From Caenorhabditis remanei (lineage: Eukaryota; Nematoda; Chromadorea; Rhabditida; Rhabditidae): a DNA stretch of 64,000 nucleotides. The number at the start of each line of letters is the position of its first letter. Position 1 is the first letter of the stretch. A program made the translations under genes and the position numbers. The notes beneath the pieces were generated by a model. That model saw only the letters and a program-made list of their open reading frames with translations. It did no database searches and was not told the origin of the DNA. The DNA is taken from positions 7,564,001 to 7,628,000 of the forward strand of contig NC_071328.1 of NCBI RefSeq assembly GCF_010183535.1. Reading direction: 5' to 3'. Of the stretch, positions 48,901 through 60,763 are shown piece by piece.

Positions 48901-51900
48901 ACACGGAATCCGTAAGATGAAGAATGAGACATCCAGTAAGTCACTAATACTTTTGGAAGGGAAAATGAAAATTGTAGTTTTCCGAAGTGTTTACTGAGTT
49001 GAGGTTTCAACAAAACCCTATTTCCAAACACTTTCCCACGACGAACATTACGATTTTTGGTTGTTAGAGACTTCAAGAACTGTTCAATCCATCGGAAAGT
49101 GTTCGAGTATAGAAGAAGATTTGGCATCTTTTCATTCGAAGTGCAACTACCCGGAGAGACGTCAAAATTGAGAGTCACATTGACACATGACGAACGGAAT
49201 TGACGATACGAGTCGTGTTCTTCTGTCTGGAACTGGGGTAAATTAGAGATCGGCAAGCAGATCATTCCTTACCGAAGAATAATGAGGTAACCGGTGTGGA
49301 GCACATAACTGAACAGCGTGATGTTCATGTGGATCACCTCCACATTCCCATCCCAACAATACTTTCAGTCGAACATCAGGAAGTGATAGAATTTGTGAAT
49401 CATCATATCTCGAAGCTGTTCTCAAGAAGATTTTCAATCCAGACTTGATTCGAATCTCTCCGAGAGCCCAATCCAATCCGAAGTCTTCCCATAACATTTC
49501 AACAGTTTCAGTCTCATTATATGGGTCATTTGATGCTAACATTGTTGTCACTAGTTTTTCACTCGACCACAATAGTTTTCCGTGAAGAAGAAATCTCATT
49601 TTATCCCAGAATGGAAGTGGCTGAGAGGGATCGATTGATGGGGCTGATATACTATTCCAAACGAGAGATATCATCGATAGACATGGTTCCCAACACGGCC
49701 CATATGTACAGTTGTATTCAGTGGTTGCTGAAAATTTTGCAATATCAAATTAGGATATCAATTGATGACTAAAACCCACCACATTGAAGATCATAATAAA
49801 ATTTCAGTGGTGACATGTTCCTTTGTACAGTATGAGTTGGAAATGGTTCTGGAAGAGGGATTGTGCATTCTCGTAGACACCGTCCATCGTCTGCAATACT
49901 TTCTGCAGCAACTAAAGTTCCGAAGAAATGAAGATCCTTGATATCGAGATAGTTCATTGGATAATCTTTGAATGTAACTGTCCATTCATCCACATCAAAT
50001 TCCACTGCTCGTGCCCATAGTGTCGAATATTTCTGTTCAGGTATTGGACTCAACGGATCGAAAGCCTTCATCATTTGAATACACTTCTCAGTTCCATGAA
50101 GTGAAATATCTGCAAATGCTCTCATACTCCATCCTTTCCATTTCGAAAGAAATAGAGGAGCATCACTGATTTCCGTCATTTTCCATCGTTCAATGTAGAT
50201 CTCACTGTTTTTTTCGAATAATGTCTGTTTGATGGTTTCGATCATTTCTTCTGAAAATCGAAAATGGTAGAAAGAAATTGTTGGTATGAATTCATGAACA
50301 TTTCAGATACAAATAATAAATACTCACTCGATAAAAACGGTGCAGTCTTCTTCAAATTGAATAGTCGTTCTTCCAATAATTGCTCTCTTCTTTCTGATTC
50401 ATACACCTCATCTTCTTTCAATTGTGCACTCAATTTCAGTCGATTCTCAAATTCATCATCTTCTAATTCTAGACAAACTTCATGAAATTCGATTCGAACA
50501 TCACTTGGCAACGGGGAGTTTTCAGTGAATTCTGACTTCTTGACTTCATGAACAACTTTGATCCACTTGATAATATTCGAGAATTCCGTGAAAATTTCAG
50601 CAAAATTAAAGTCAAATGGAAGTCGAAAATGAAACTTGTCAGCAGTCCAATTCCAAACTTTATTATATTTTGCTTGTAACGTGGAAAATGCATCACGTGA
50701 CTGTGACATCATTTCATCGTGATTCTGAACGACTATCGATGCATTCAACACGCTTATTACTCTTTGTTCATTCATCAAAATATATAGCATTTCAGTTGAC
50801 ATTCTCATCTGATTATCGAATCTTTCCAGATTGAACTTTTCTCCTTGCCAGAACATTCTATGATTTCGAGCAAGTTCAATTTGAACTTCAACAAAATCAT
50901 CGGCTGTTAGAATTATATGTTTCTTCCGAGGAACCTGGCGTGTTGGTTTTTTAGACGTTGTTGATGAGGCCAAGAGTTGAATCGTTCTGTAAAATTATTA
51001 ATGTTAATGTGAATTTGTTCACTGCTTTGTTTGTTTATAATAGAAAATTATCAAAATGCTCACCCTTTAACAGATTTGAATGCATGAAACCCGATGAGAT
51101 GTAGCTGCGGAGACCATGCCAAATAGATTTCGTTCGGTGTAAATAGTGAAATCTTATCAATAACTGGAGCCTCTTTATCCACCGAAACTTCGAGATAATC
51201 CACGGAAATGAACTGCTTAAAATACATTCCTTTTTCTCTATTTTCTCTTTCCTCCTTATAATTCTTTTCTCGTTCCAATTGACTCCATCTTCTTGTCGGC
51301 GAGCCATGCTTCTCTTCTTCATCTTCAGAATTATGTGGTCTTATTCGTTCTGACTCGAATATATCAGCGAGGTAGATATGATCTTTCCCAGATCGAAGTC
51401 CTGTTGCTCCACGGATCATTTCGATTTTGAAGAGGCGATCATTTTGGAAGTTTTCGGTTACTAATTCGAGTTTCGATGATGTGAGAGCACCAAATGATTT
51501 GTTAGATACATCTACCAGAGCAGCTACTCTGAAAATTCATGAAGTGATCAAAAAATTTAAAGTTAAAAAAAATAATGAAACGAACCTATTAACTGACACC
51601 TGAATCGCTACGCATTTCATATCACTTCTTCTCACTTCGGGTTTCGAATTTTGCTCCACATTTCTCTCAATCATCATTCCATTTAGAACTCCTTCGATTT
51701 GCCGAGCCAACCGATCAGACCATTCGAATTTCAAGTCATCACATCCAACAGTAATATCAATTAAGTTTTGAGTAATACTCCACTGGACAATCAAAGCTCC
51801 AACGAAAACTGACTCTCCCCATCGATGTAATTCAAATTGTGGACTATCAGGAGGTACGGTACCAAAGAAAAGAAGCTCCACTCCCACTTCATATCGAGGA

Positions 51901-53364
51901 AATTGGGAGACTGAGGATTCAGAGGATTCGGATGACTCAGAGGATTCAGAAGGCAACGAAAATACCTTGTCAAAACTTAGAAATCCCATCTTGGCTTGAG
52001 ATTTGTGATGGTCAAAGTCCAGAATGTCACAGCAGAAATCGGAGATTTCGAATGAAATATTTGTATTGACATTTTGAAGACTCTCCATTTTCTGTTGCTC
52101 TATTTTCTCAGAATTATCGTTTATTCTCTTGAGAAACTTCAGAATCTTCTCCTCCTTCTCAAAATTAATCTTCCACCATTGTAAATCATGGAATGATATT
52201 TTCGCATGAATTCCTTCGATTCCAGATCTTATTTGTCGAATTCCAGGGTCTGATTCTTCTTTTTGCATTTCGTATTGAACTGAATTTAGCTTTATTTCAG
52301 AACGAAGAAGTTGATCAGCTATATTCAATTCTGTTACTTGAAAACTGCTTCGAGTTGCCAGAATTTGCTTGATATTGGTTGTGATATATCGATTCTCAGT
52401 ACCGCCTGTAAAAACCAGAAAAATACTTTCATTCTGTCGAGATTTTAGTTCTAAGATTCTCATCATATTCGAATTTTCACTCACCGTGACTTTCAGCTCC
52501 ACATGAAACCGTGTATTTGATGGAAATAGATCGAATATCCACATTTAATTGAATCAGTTTTTCTATAAGATTCTTGGGTTGGGCCGGGATGACGTCTTCT
52601 GGATCTTTAGGACTCTTCTTGTTTCCAGCATTTTTAGCTGCAACAATCCCCTCCAAAACGTGCAGAAAATCATCAGTAAAAGCGAATGATGGAGTGGAAA
52701 TTCTAAGTGAAACATTCTCAATGATATCCTTGTCAATATCAAGTGACAACTGGAATGGCATCGATACTTCAGCCAAAAGACTTCCACTTCTTGAATTTCT
52801 TCGAAGAAGTTTTCCTTGAATCAGCGAACAAGATGTTTCAAATTGCCATCCTTCGCGACTTCTGAATGTTTCAAGTGACAACTCATCTATTGTGACATGT
52901 AATAAACAGTCCGGAATTGTATTCATGACAACAATATGAACACGATTGACCACTAAACCACAGTATTGAGCGATTCGGGTGAAACGTTGAATCCATAGTG
53001 AGGCTCCTGGTGATGTGGACGATCGTGAAGTTTCCCCAGTAGGTCCAGAATCTTTTTCGGCTTCAATTCTGACGTCATCTAGTCTTAAAATACAGAAACG
53101 TGTTGGGTGAGCGGCGTCTCTTCGTAATGAGATGACATCGATATGAATTGAGAGCCACGCGATTCTGATAGTGACATCTTCAAGGCGAACAAATCCGACA
53201 CCGCCAATACGAACTTCACATTTTGTGATGCATGAGATGATACGGGAGAGGATGAAGTCGATGTATCTGAACATTTTTACGTGTTTCCTGTGATTTTTGG
53301 CATAATGAGGAACATACTTCCAGAGAATCAGGAGAAGTGTCAAAATTGAAACGAGTACGATCAT
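45999..53364 (-). CDS. BLTP2/KIAA0100-type bridge-like lipid transfer protein
   Basis: Fourteen exons on the minus strand (53364-52485, 52405-51586, 51528-51064, 50986-50328, 50250-49777, 49727-49273, 49226-48834, 48782-48197, 48152-48061, 48015-47088, 47016-46619, 46567-46376, 46328-46083, 46037-45999) give 2208 residues, close to the animal BLTP2 length. An N-terminal membrane anchor ([19 protein letters not shown]) is followed by the start of the repeating beta-groove. The C-terminal part carries the hallmark [26 protein letters not shown], then [18 protein letters not shown]. Proteins of this family (Hobbit in fly, FMP27 in yeast) form rods that move lipids at ER-plasma membrane contacts. 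A four-fold Glu-Ser-Ser repeat sits in exon 2 near 51918-51950. An acceptor-like TTTCAG lies about 20 bp before the start codon. Confidence 0.92.
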
Positions 53365-53970
53365 AATGTGTCTAGCTGCATCTGTCTGAAACTTTAATTG
53401 TATTCGAAATAAATGTGAACTGATTTGGAAATATTCGATGGAAATGACTCCAAATTACTGTAAGTAGTGAAATGTTGAATCGAATCAAATTCATATGTTT
53501 ATTCAGGGTCAAACGTACAGAAAAATACATGATATTAAATTATTAACAGAAAAACAAACGTGGTATCTGTGGCTCTGGGAGCATTAGAATCATGATACAG
53601 ATAGGGGAAAGAGGTTAGTCAGTGAATTTTCCCTAATGATAACAACGCAAATCTGGATTGAAATGAATAGGGATAATTGCACGAGCGAGTTGTTAGTATT
53701 CATGAAAACGTGCCACAATAAAAACCGTTCGGCACCAATAAGGGTTTCCTGGTATTACACTGGAGAGCATTTTAATATTTGTGTATTGCATTCTAAAGAA
53801 GGGAGAAGTCACTCTAAAGCGTGGGAATGTTAGAAAATTAGGAAAGGAATCGTTTTGTGAAGGAGAAACACAGGTCTATGGCGAGTATGCACCCGAGAAG
53901 AGAGAGGAAAGAGAAAAACCACGATAAGAAAAAAACGGGGAAACAGGATGAAAAAGATGAATAAGAAGCA
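53365..53970. other. Spacer between the BLTP2-type and ZIP genes
   Basis: About 600 bp with no gene seen. It should hold the 3' UTR of the ZIP gene and the promoter of the BLTP2-type gene. Confidence 0.5.
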
Positions 53971-55263
53971 TTAGGATGCTTCGGGGAAGATCAAGATAAA
54001 AGCAACGACTATTCCGAAACCGAAATAAATGAAAAGTGTCTTCAATACTCGGAATTTTCCATTGTGCAGTTCATGCGGTATTACTTCGAATGTAGTAATG
54101 TACAGGAATGTTCCACATGCGATTGCTTGAAGTACAGATGATACAATTGCAGCAAAGGATTGCTCTCCTCCACTAATAAATTTCATGATTCCTATACCCG
54201 CGAGTCCTCCAATCAATACTTGTACACTGAACAAGAATTGTGCTAATGCGATCCATGGAGTTGTGAGATTCGCTTGAACAAGACGAACTCCCAGACAGAA
54301 TCCCATGATACACTTGTGAAGAATCAGAGCACCGAATATCTAAAATTATACAAAATTTTCAAAAGGAATAACTTACAATAAAGTTTACCTGCAGAAGTTG
54401 TGATGCATCGGATGTGACAGCCAATGAGAGTCCTTCAAAAAGAGCATGAACAGAAAGTGCCAAAACTAGCATAGCAACTCCAATTCCAGATTGGGCAACT
54501 TCTTCATCACCCCCTTCCCCATGAAGATGCTCTCTTTCTTCCAGTCTTTGTTCGTGATCGTGACTATGAATGTGATATCCCACATTTCCGAATACATTCC
54601 TTTCTCTTGCGGCTTTTACAATTTGATCAATGGAAAGTACTAGAAGAAATCCAACGGCAACGAAGGCTAGTGGTACAGGGAAGTCGGTGGCTAATTTCGT
54701 TTTTTCGAATGATTCGATTGAATCTGAAAACGAAAAATTTGTATTTCAGAAAGTATTATTATATTTAACTGGATGAAAAAATGGTAGGGTATTTAAAATA
54801 TATTTTAGATTAATTTTTTTGTTGAAAAATGTTTTTAATTCCATTATTTCTCCCAAAGTTTTTGAACAAACTGCCTTACTCGTTTTAAAGTAATTAATGT
54901 TTTTTTCTGTTCAGGTTGTTCGTTCTTTATTTTTGAAGATGATAAATTTCAAATTTACCAGGTAACAGATCCAGAAGACATGCGCCAAGGAAAACTCCGC
55001 CACCAATACACGAGACAAACGACAGAATATGACTTCGAGCCCATTCCCCTTTTAAGAATGTTGCCACCTGAAAAAAATAACGGTTTTCTATTTTTTAAGT
55101 ATAAACTTACCATTCCAGCAGCAAAAGTGAGTGCAAACAGAACAATGAGAAGTACAGCACGGAGAGCATCTTTCGGTTCGGCTCTTTCTCCTCCATGGAC
55201 ACCTTCCCAGACACTTTTATCGAATACCCGTTCTGTCAGGCGGGAAACTATCCGCCCGTACAT
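53971..55263 (-). CDS. ZIP-family zinc/metal transporter
   Basis: Four exons on the minus strand (55263-55111, 55067-54959, 54723-54389, 54339-53971) give 321 residues, a usual length for the ZIP II group (human ZIP1-3). Features in order: TM1 (VLLIVLFALTFAAGM), TM2 and 3 with GGGVFLGACLLDLLP, a His-rich cytoplasmic loop (GYHIHSHDHEQ), then the metal-binding pair of helices with HALFEGLSLA and LILHKCIMGFCLG, and three more membrane segments. ZIP proteins bring zinc into the cytosol. The ATG comes straight after a TTTTTCAG acceptor, so the first residue is set by trans-splicing or a missed upstream exon. C. elegans has several zipt-2 paralogs and I cannot choose among them. Confidence 0.9.
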
Positions 55264-56016
55264 CTGAAAAATTGAATCAAAACTTGCTTACTATTAGACC
55301 AAGTAAAGTTGAAAGAGAAAATCGAAAATATAAATTACACCATTTTTAACAAATAGTCAAAAGCAAAAAAATACATAATTGTCTAAAATAAGAGTTTAAA
55401 AATTATGTTCTAAATTAATTCAGGTTATTGAATAATCATGTCACAAATCAATGAAGCCGTATGAAAAATGCACTACACACCTCCGTTGTCTCGCACCCTC
55501 CGCTCTCTAACGCGTACAAACGGAGCGTACTTTCATAATTACGGTAACAAACAAATTGCACAGATTTTGCTTCCGTTTCGGTAAATATTTAAGAAAGAAA
55601 ATATTCAAATTTTCCAAGAATACTTAATTTCATACGTAATAAGAAGTGTGAACCATAACAGACATCAATAAACATCCATACTTAGCGGCATTGTTTCGTC
55701 ATCTGATGAAATGAGTCAGCTGGTGGTAAAAGGGAGTCTGATAACATATCTGAGAACAGAAAAATCTGAATAGCAGCTGATTACTGAAGTATCTTGTTTC
55801 ACATGTGTGGAAGATATCGATTATATCATCAAACAAATAGATTTTCATTAAGTTCAAAAATTATAGTCAACATCGAAGTACAGTACCCGTTCAGCATATT
55901 TCAGCTATTCACAAGAATGATCACTTTTCCTGAAAAATTGTGGCGAATAACACAGAAAGAATTGAGATCGAAAAGGAGACGAGAGGAAATAGAAAAGGTA
56001 AAAACAAAATGGAATT
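55264..56016. other. Spacer between the ZIP gene and the single-pass membrane protein gene
   Basis: About 750 bp with no gene seen. It should contain the ZIP promoter. Confidence 0.5.
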
Positions 56017-59000
56017 CTAATTAGTAGGAGTTTGTGGTTGGCTGTTGTTTGTACTGGGATTGCGTTTCCCTCGACGTGGAAGAGATTTATTGAATGTCCC
56101 ATCTGATGGGAACACAGCATATCCTTTTCGTTCTCGAGGACTGAAAATGAAATTGAGGTGTTATGATAAAGTAATTATGACTACAAACCTCCTCCTCTCC
56201 GTGAATGCTGTTGGAGCTTTAATTCTACTTCTGAATGCTGGCTCAGGTTGCTCCACAGTTACAGTAGTTGGCGCAGTTGTTAGCGGTTGCTTCTTTTTTC
56301 TCATTGAAGAATTCAGCATAATTGGCACATAAGATGGCCGAGGCGGTACCGTTGTGGGTTTTGTGGACTTTTCGAATGCTGTAACGGATGAAATGCGAGG
56401 GGAAATTCAAAGACTAGCTTACACTTCACAATATCCGACACTTTTGTCTGAGCTTTTGGTATAATTTCTTCTTTTCTCTCTTCTACTTCGTCCCCGTCTT
56501 CTTCTGAATCATCCTTAGATTCTCTTCCACTATCTACTGATTTCTGCTCACTTCTTGGAGAAGATTCTGGAGTTGTCGTTGCATTCATCAGACTCTCTTC
56601 AGAAGTCGTTGGTTCTTGAATCCTTCTTTTCTCTTCAATTTCTTCATCTTCATAATTTTTTTCATTGTCCGCATCTTCTAGAATAATCGGAAGTGCTGGA
56701 ATAAACCTTCTTTGTCTTATTCTTTCTTTTGCAATATCCACAACTCGTCTGAGATCATAAAGGAATTGAATTGCAAGCGGTGATGGATGGGTCATTTGGG
56801 CAGGATCGAAGTATTCTTTAATTTTAAAAATGAGTAGGCTTTGGGAAACTTGAAAAACAAACCAGCGCTAAAGATAAGTCGTTTTCTATTCAACGATTGA
56901 GAATGAGATTGCAATATTTCTTGATCATCGATTTCCTCGAACTCAGTTATTGATGAATGATGACTGCCCTGAAAGCAGAAGTTCAAATATTGAAAAATCT
57001 TGAAAATTCAATTCTAAAATTTGATTTGAACCCTCCTTACTCACATTATGATTCTTGTATTGTTGAACGAATTGCATTTGAAAATCGCTGATCAATTTTC
57101 TTTTCTTCATACTCCAACAAATGTTCCAGACGATGAAAGTGATGATTATCACAATCACAATTAGAGCAACAATTACAAGAAAGTAGATTGATTCAACTCT
57201 CCATCCAGTTTCTTCCATTTCGAATTGTTTGTGGTCGAAAGTTGATGATGTTCCTGGAAATGAGGTACCTGTATTTTTGAATGATTAAAAAGATTTGGAG
57301 ACCAATTCTATCTAACACAGAACAACGTTTTGAAAAGATGCTTCTGAAAACAAAATACCTTTGATAACTGAATTCGATGTAATATTTCCCGCGAAAAAAG
57401 CACCTTCAGAGTTCATATTGATTTTCGTATTGTTACTTGAATCGTAAATAAAAAGAAAGACATAGAAAAAAGAAGAGACTTCTCAGGGGATTACATGTTA
57501 TTGTGTACAATAAGATGTGTCTATCACATGCATAGAGAAAGTTAATTGGAGCAGGAAGTCTTTCAGAAAAATCTTGCAAAGTGTCTGCTATGAACTCTAA
57601 AAGTCCTCTATGATTTACAGTATCCTTAAACTCCGATTAATATTGAATACAAGATAATTTATCTGAGTTATGGTCTTCCTATCTATAATTCTTTCCATTT
57701 TTTGTACATTTGTACCGTTTAATGACGTGTTTCCTCCCTTTCTTCTGAACCTTTTCCCTTTCAAAGTCTCCTTCATATCTCAATCCGAACACACAAATAT
57801 AAGAGGTGATAAGAAGAAAGGAAGAGAGAGAGATAACATTCACTATCATTTGGAATTGTCTCTTTTCTCTTCTTAGAAAGGATTGATCATGTAAATACGT
57901 TCATTTCTGTGTCATTCTATCATTTCTCTCCACTTTCACTCTGATATCTGTCAGATTCGAAACGAGAAGAACTAACCTGAAGTACCCGCAATTCGGAGTG
58001 AAATACAAAATGGAGAATCCGTCGGAGATGAAAATGTTCGGCAGTCCAATTTAATCATTACTACGGCTCCGACGAGAAATGAAGCATCGAACTCAGTACC
58101 GCCGAACTGCAAAAAAAGAATATGGTAATACGAATGGGTGTTCCGGGAGATATCTGAGCTTACTGGGAGATTACAGAAAACTTTAAAAATTTTTGAGATT
58201 TCAAATCTTTCTCCAAATATTTTACATCTGGAATTAAAAATTCTTTTATTTTTTTATTCTCATGTTTTCTAATCATGAATACTCACATAAACAATCGGTT
58301 TTCCATTTGAACTTGTCAACTGGAAAATCCCTCTTTCTTTGGCAATTGCTCTCCATTTTGTATTCAAATTCTCATACATAATTTTCCGAATTCCACAGTT
58401 CCATTCGTCGGCTCCACGTGGTGATATTCGGATTCCGGCACCTAGAATACAAAAATTACTAGATTTCTTGTTACTGAAAGGTTCTTACTTCTGAAATCTA
58501 GTTCAGATTCCGGAAGAATTATAGTGTGAGGCTGTAGTTGTACCACTGGAATAGCCGAATTGATAGATTTCCAACGAATTGTGTTCGGGCATTCATCTGA
58601 AAATTTAAAAGTTGGAAAAGAAACAGAAACACAAATTAGAGAGGAAGACCGAACAGACAAATCTCATCAAACTCACTCAACCTATCGATACAACTACCGG
58701 CTGTGCTCACGTAGGCCGGTCGAGACATTGGGCAGATACACGAACACTAAAATTAGTTGACTTCTCTTCCTTTCATAATGTGTTCAATGAACCAACCTCT
58801 TTGATACTAAAGTTGGCATCTGTATGATTTTGGATATAAGTCATCGCCTGATGAAGATGTTCACATGATGATGGACAAACCGACGGGTGAATGATATCGC
58901 TTTCTCCTATTTTTCGTTCTGAAATGTTTCTTTTTTAAAAGGAATTTGGTTTGGGAAAGAAGAAACGGATAGGCATAAGTGCTTCCGGTGTTTGGAATAG

Positions 59001-59748
59001 GTAGAACTGGTTTTGTTGAAAAAAAAAACAAATAACTTCTCTCTTAATCTAGAGATAAGAGAATCAGTAGATGCATTTCTTTTAAAGAATCAAAGGCTAT
59101 AAAAGTTGTGGAATATTCTGTTTCCACGTAGTCTGTGCATATATGGCGATGTTGGTTCGGAAAATTCAAGTAGTGTAACTTTTGTCAGAAGAAAGAATTG
59201 CTCAGTTGAGGTAAACAATAACTTTGATACTTTAGTTGAACTTCACTAGCATTTTTACACAAAATTCAGTTTATGTAGCGTAACAGCATCGTAAATTTCA
59301 ACAATGCGTACGATACTTCCGAAATTTCAAATACCAACATAGATTTTTCAAATGCCGACAAGATCATGTGATTCCAAGCAACTTGGTTTGTACACTCAAA
59401 ATTCTATTTTTTTCAATTATCCCGAAAAAGAATTACTATAGACTTACTACACCAATATCTTTGAATGGATTAGTGACCCAATTGTCTAATGACCCATTGT
59501 TTTAAATTTTCGGATTCTACACAATCGAATCTAAACTTGTACAGAATCACATTCGACCCCTTACCCTCTTCATTCTTCAATCAAACCACATGATTCAGAA
59601 AAGTGAAAGTAAATAAAAACTTACCTACTGAAGTGATAAGACGATCAAACCTCCGAGGACTTGGATCCAGAAACAGAGTTTTCGGCTCAATTGGTAACGA
59701 GCCAATGTCACGTGGCAGTAGAAAAAGGGAAAGGAGGATAATAATCAT
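56017..59748 (-). CDS. Single-pass type I membrane protein of unknown function
   Basis: Eleven exons on the minus strand (59748-59625, 58918-58797, 58746-58677, 58596-58489, 58441-58287, 58106-57977, 57253-57045, 56968-56863, 56815-56423, 56378-56189, 56140-56017) give 576 residues. A signal-like start (MIIILLSLFLLPRDIGS) leads to an ectodomain of about 240 residues with cysteines in pairs (CPSSCEHL, CSCICPM, ECPN, WNCGIRK, LDCRTF, FCISL). One membrane segment follows (YFLVIVALIVIVIIITFIVW), then a basic stop-transfer MKKRK. The cytoplasmic tail of about 270 residues is charged, with Ser/Glu-rich and Pro/Thr-rich parts. I do not recognise the family; a cell-surface receptor or adhesion role is only suggested by layout. 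The exon at 57253 has a second in-frame acceptor at 57268, and an alternative first exon lies at 57416-57359. Confidence 0.75.
57359..57416 (-). CDS. Candidate alternative first exon of the single-pass membrane protein
   Basis: This 58-bp exon on the minus strand starts with ATG (57416) and encodes MNSEGAFFAGNITSNSVIK. It ends at a GT donor in phase 1, the phase needed to join the exon at 57268 or 57253. The product would keep the membrane segment and the cytoplasmic tail but lose the cysteine-rich ectodomain. It lies in a 723-bp intron, long enough for an internal promoter. This is inferred from frame and splice sites alone. Confidence 0.4.
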
Positions 59749-60763
59749 TTCGAAGAGAATCACCACAACAACATCATTCTTCAAAGGTTCATGTATAGTG
59801 ATAAAGAGGGTAGAAGAAGACGGTAAAGAGGACGACGGAATTGATAATATCCCCAGAAAAGAGGGAGAGAAAGATAGTGATGAAGAGGTGAAAAAGATAG
59901 AAACAGAAAACTGAAGACAAGAAGAAGAAGACGCTTCAACGAACAGTGCCTCCTCCTACTTTCCTCTTCTTCTTCTTCATTTGACGACAACTTAGAGGTC
60001 GTTCATTCCAAGAAGAAGAAGACGAAGAAGAGGAAAAGAGACGGTCAGTTATCTCCACTTTCTGATCGAAAAACCTGATAAGAGGGGAGACGAAATGACA
60101 CGGGACATTGAAATTAGTATGACCAGTGTTTTTATAGTATAGCTGGCGCGCCTACGACGCGTTCAGGTTAACTTCGCATATCTATAACTTATCATAGCTC
60201 TGAGTCTAACTTGAAGTTAAGATGGGAGTAACTTTTTGTAGAGTTTCTCAGATTTTGAGCATGGTTATTTTATGTTTCTCAAATTCCGGGGTGCGCCAGT
60301 AAAAGGTTGAAACTTCTTTATTCTAACGGCAAAATGCAAAAGTATTCCAAAAGTACTGTTCATATTCTGGAAAAAGTACGTTTGTTTGGCATTCTGACAA
60401 GGAAATCGTGGGAACTTTGGCGTATGAGATAGAAAAAAATGAGCTGAAATATATCGATGAAAAGGAAGACGAAATTTAAGAAAAGTGAGAGGAAAAAATT
60501 GGAGTACATTACAAAAAAGTATTCGTTAAAAAGGTCATGATATGAGTGAAAATTGGAAATTTGAATGGAATACAGAGTGAAATAAAGACATAATTTGAAA
60601 TACAGAAACCATATAAAGAGGAAACGAAACGAATTCGGTGGAAAGGATTATTTGTTAATTTTTAAAGAAACGAAGTAAAATTTTGGTTACTGTAACACGA
60701 TTTCCTCAACTATGACAGTTATGTATTTATGCCCCACAAAATGTTTGTGAAGTATTTTAAATT
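59749..60763. other. Upstream region of the single-pass membrane protein gene
   Basis: No gene seen. It holds a TATA-like box at 60129-60136 on the minus strand and the GC-rich 20-mer at 60143-60162. GAA/TTC-rich tracts lie near 59916-60040. Confidence 0.5.
60143..60162 (-). promoter_or_regulatory. GC-rich 20-mer next to a TATA-like box (second copy)
   Basis: CTGGCGCGCCTACGACGCGT on the plus strand differs at three positions from 21073-21092. A TATAAAAA on the minus strand lies at 60129-60136. The start codon of the downstream gene is about 380 bp away. Confidence 0.4.

Noticed and set aside
44487..55263. Operon of cyn-5, the BLTP2-type gene and the ZIP gene on the minus strand
   Set aside because: Gaps between coding ends and next starts are about 780 and 610 bp, much larger than the usual 100 bp or so in Caenorhabditis operons; acceptors before the starts fit SL1 as well as SL2.
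59781..59990. 69-codon minus-strand open frame upstream of the single-pass membrane gene
   Set aside because: Ends in a stop before any usable donor and consists of Glu, Arg and Leu runs from simple repeats.
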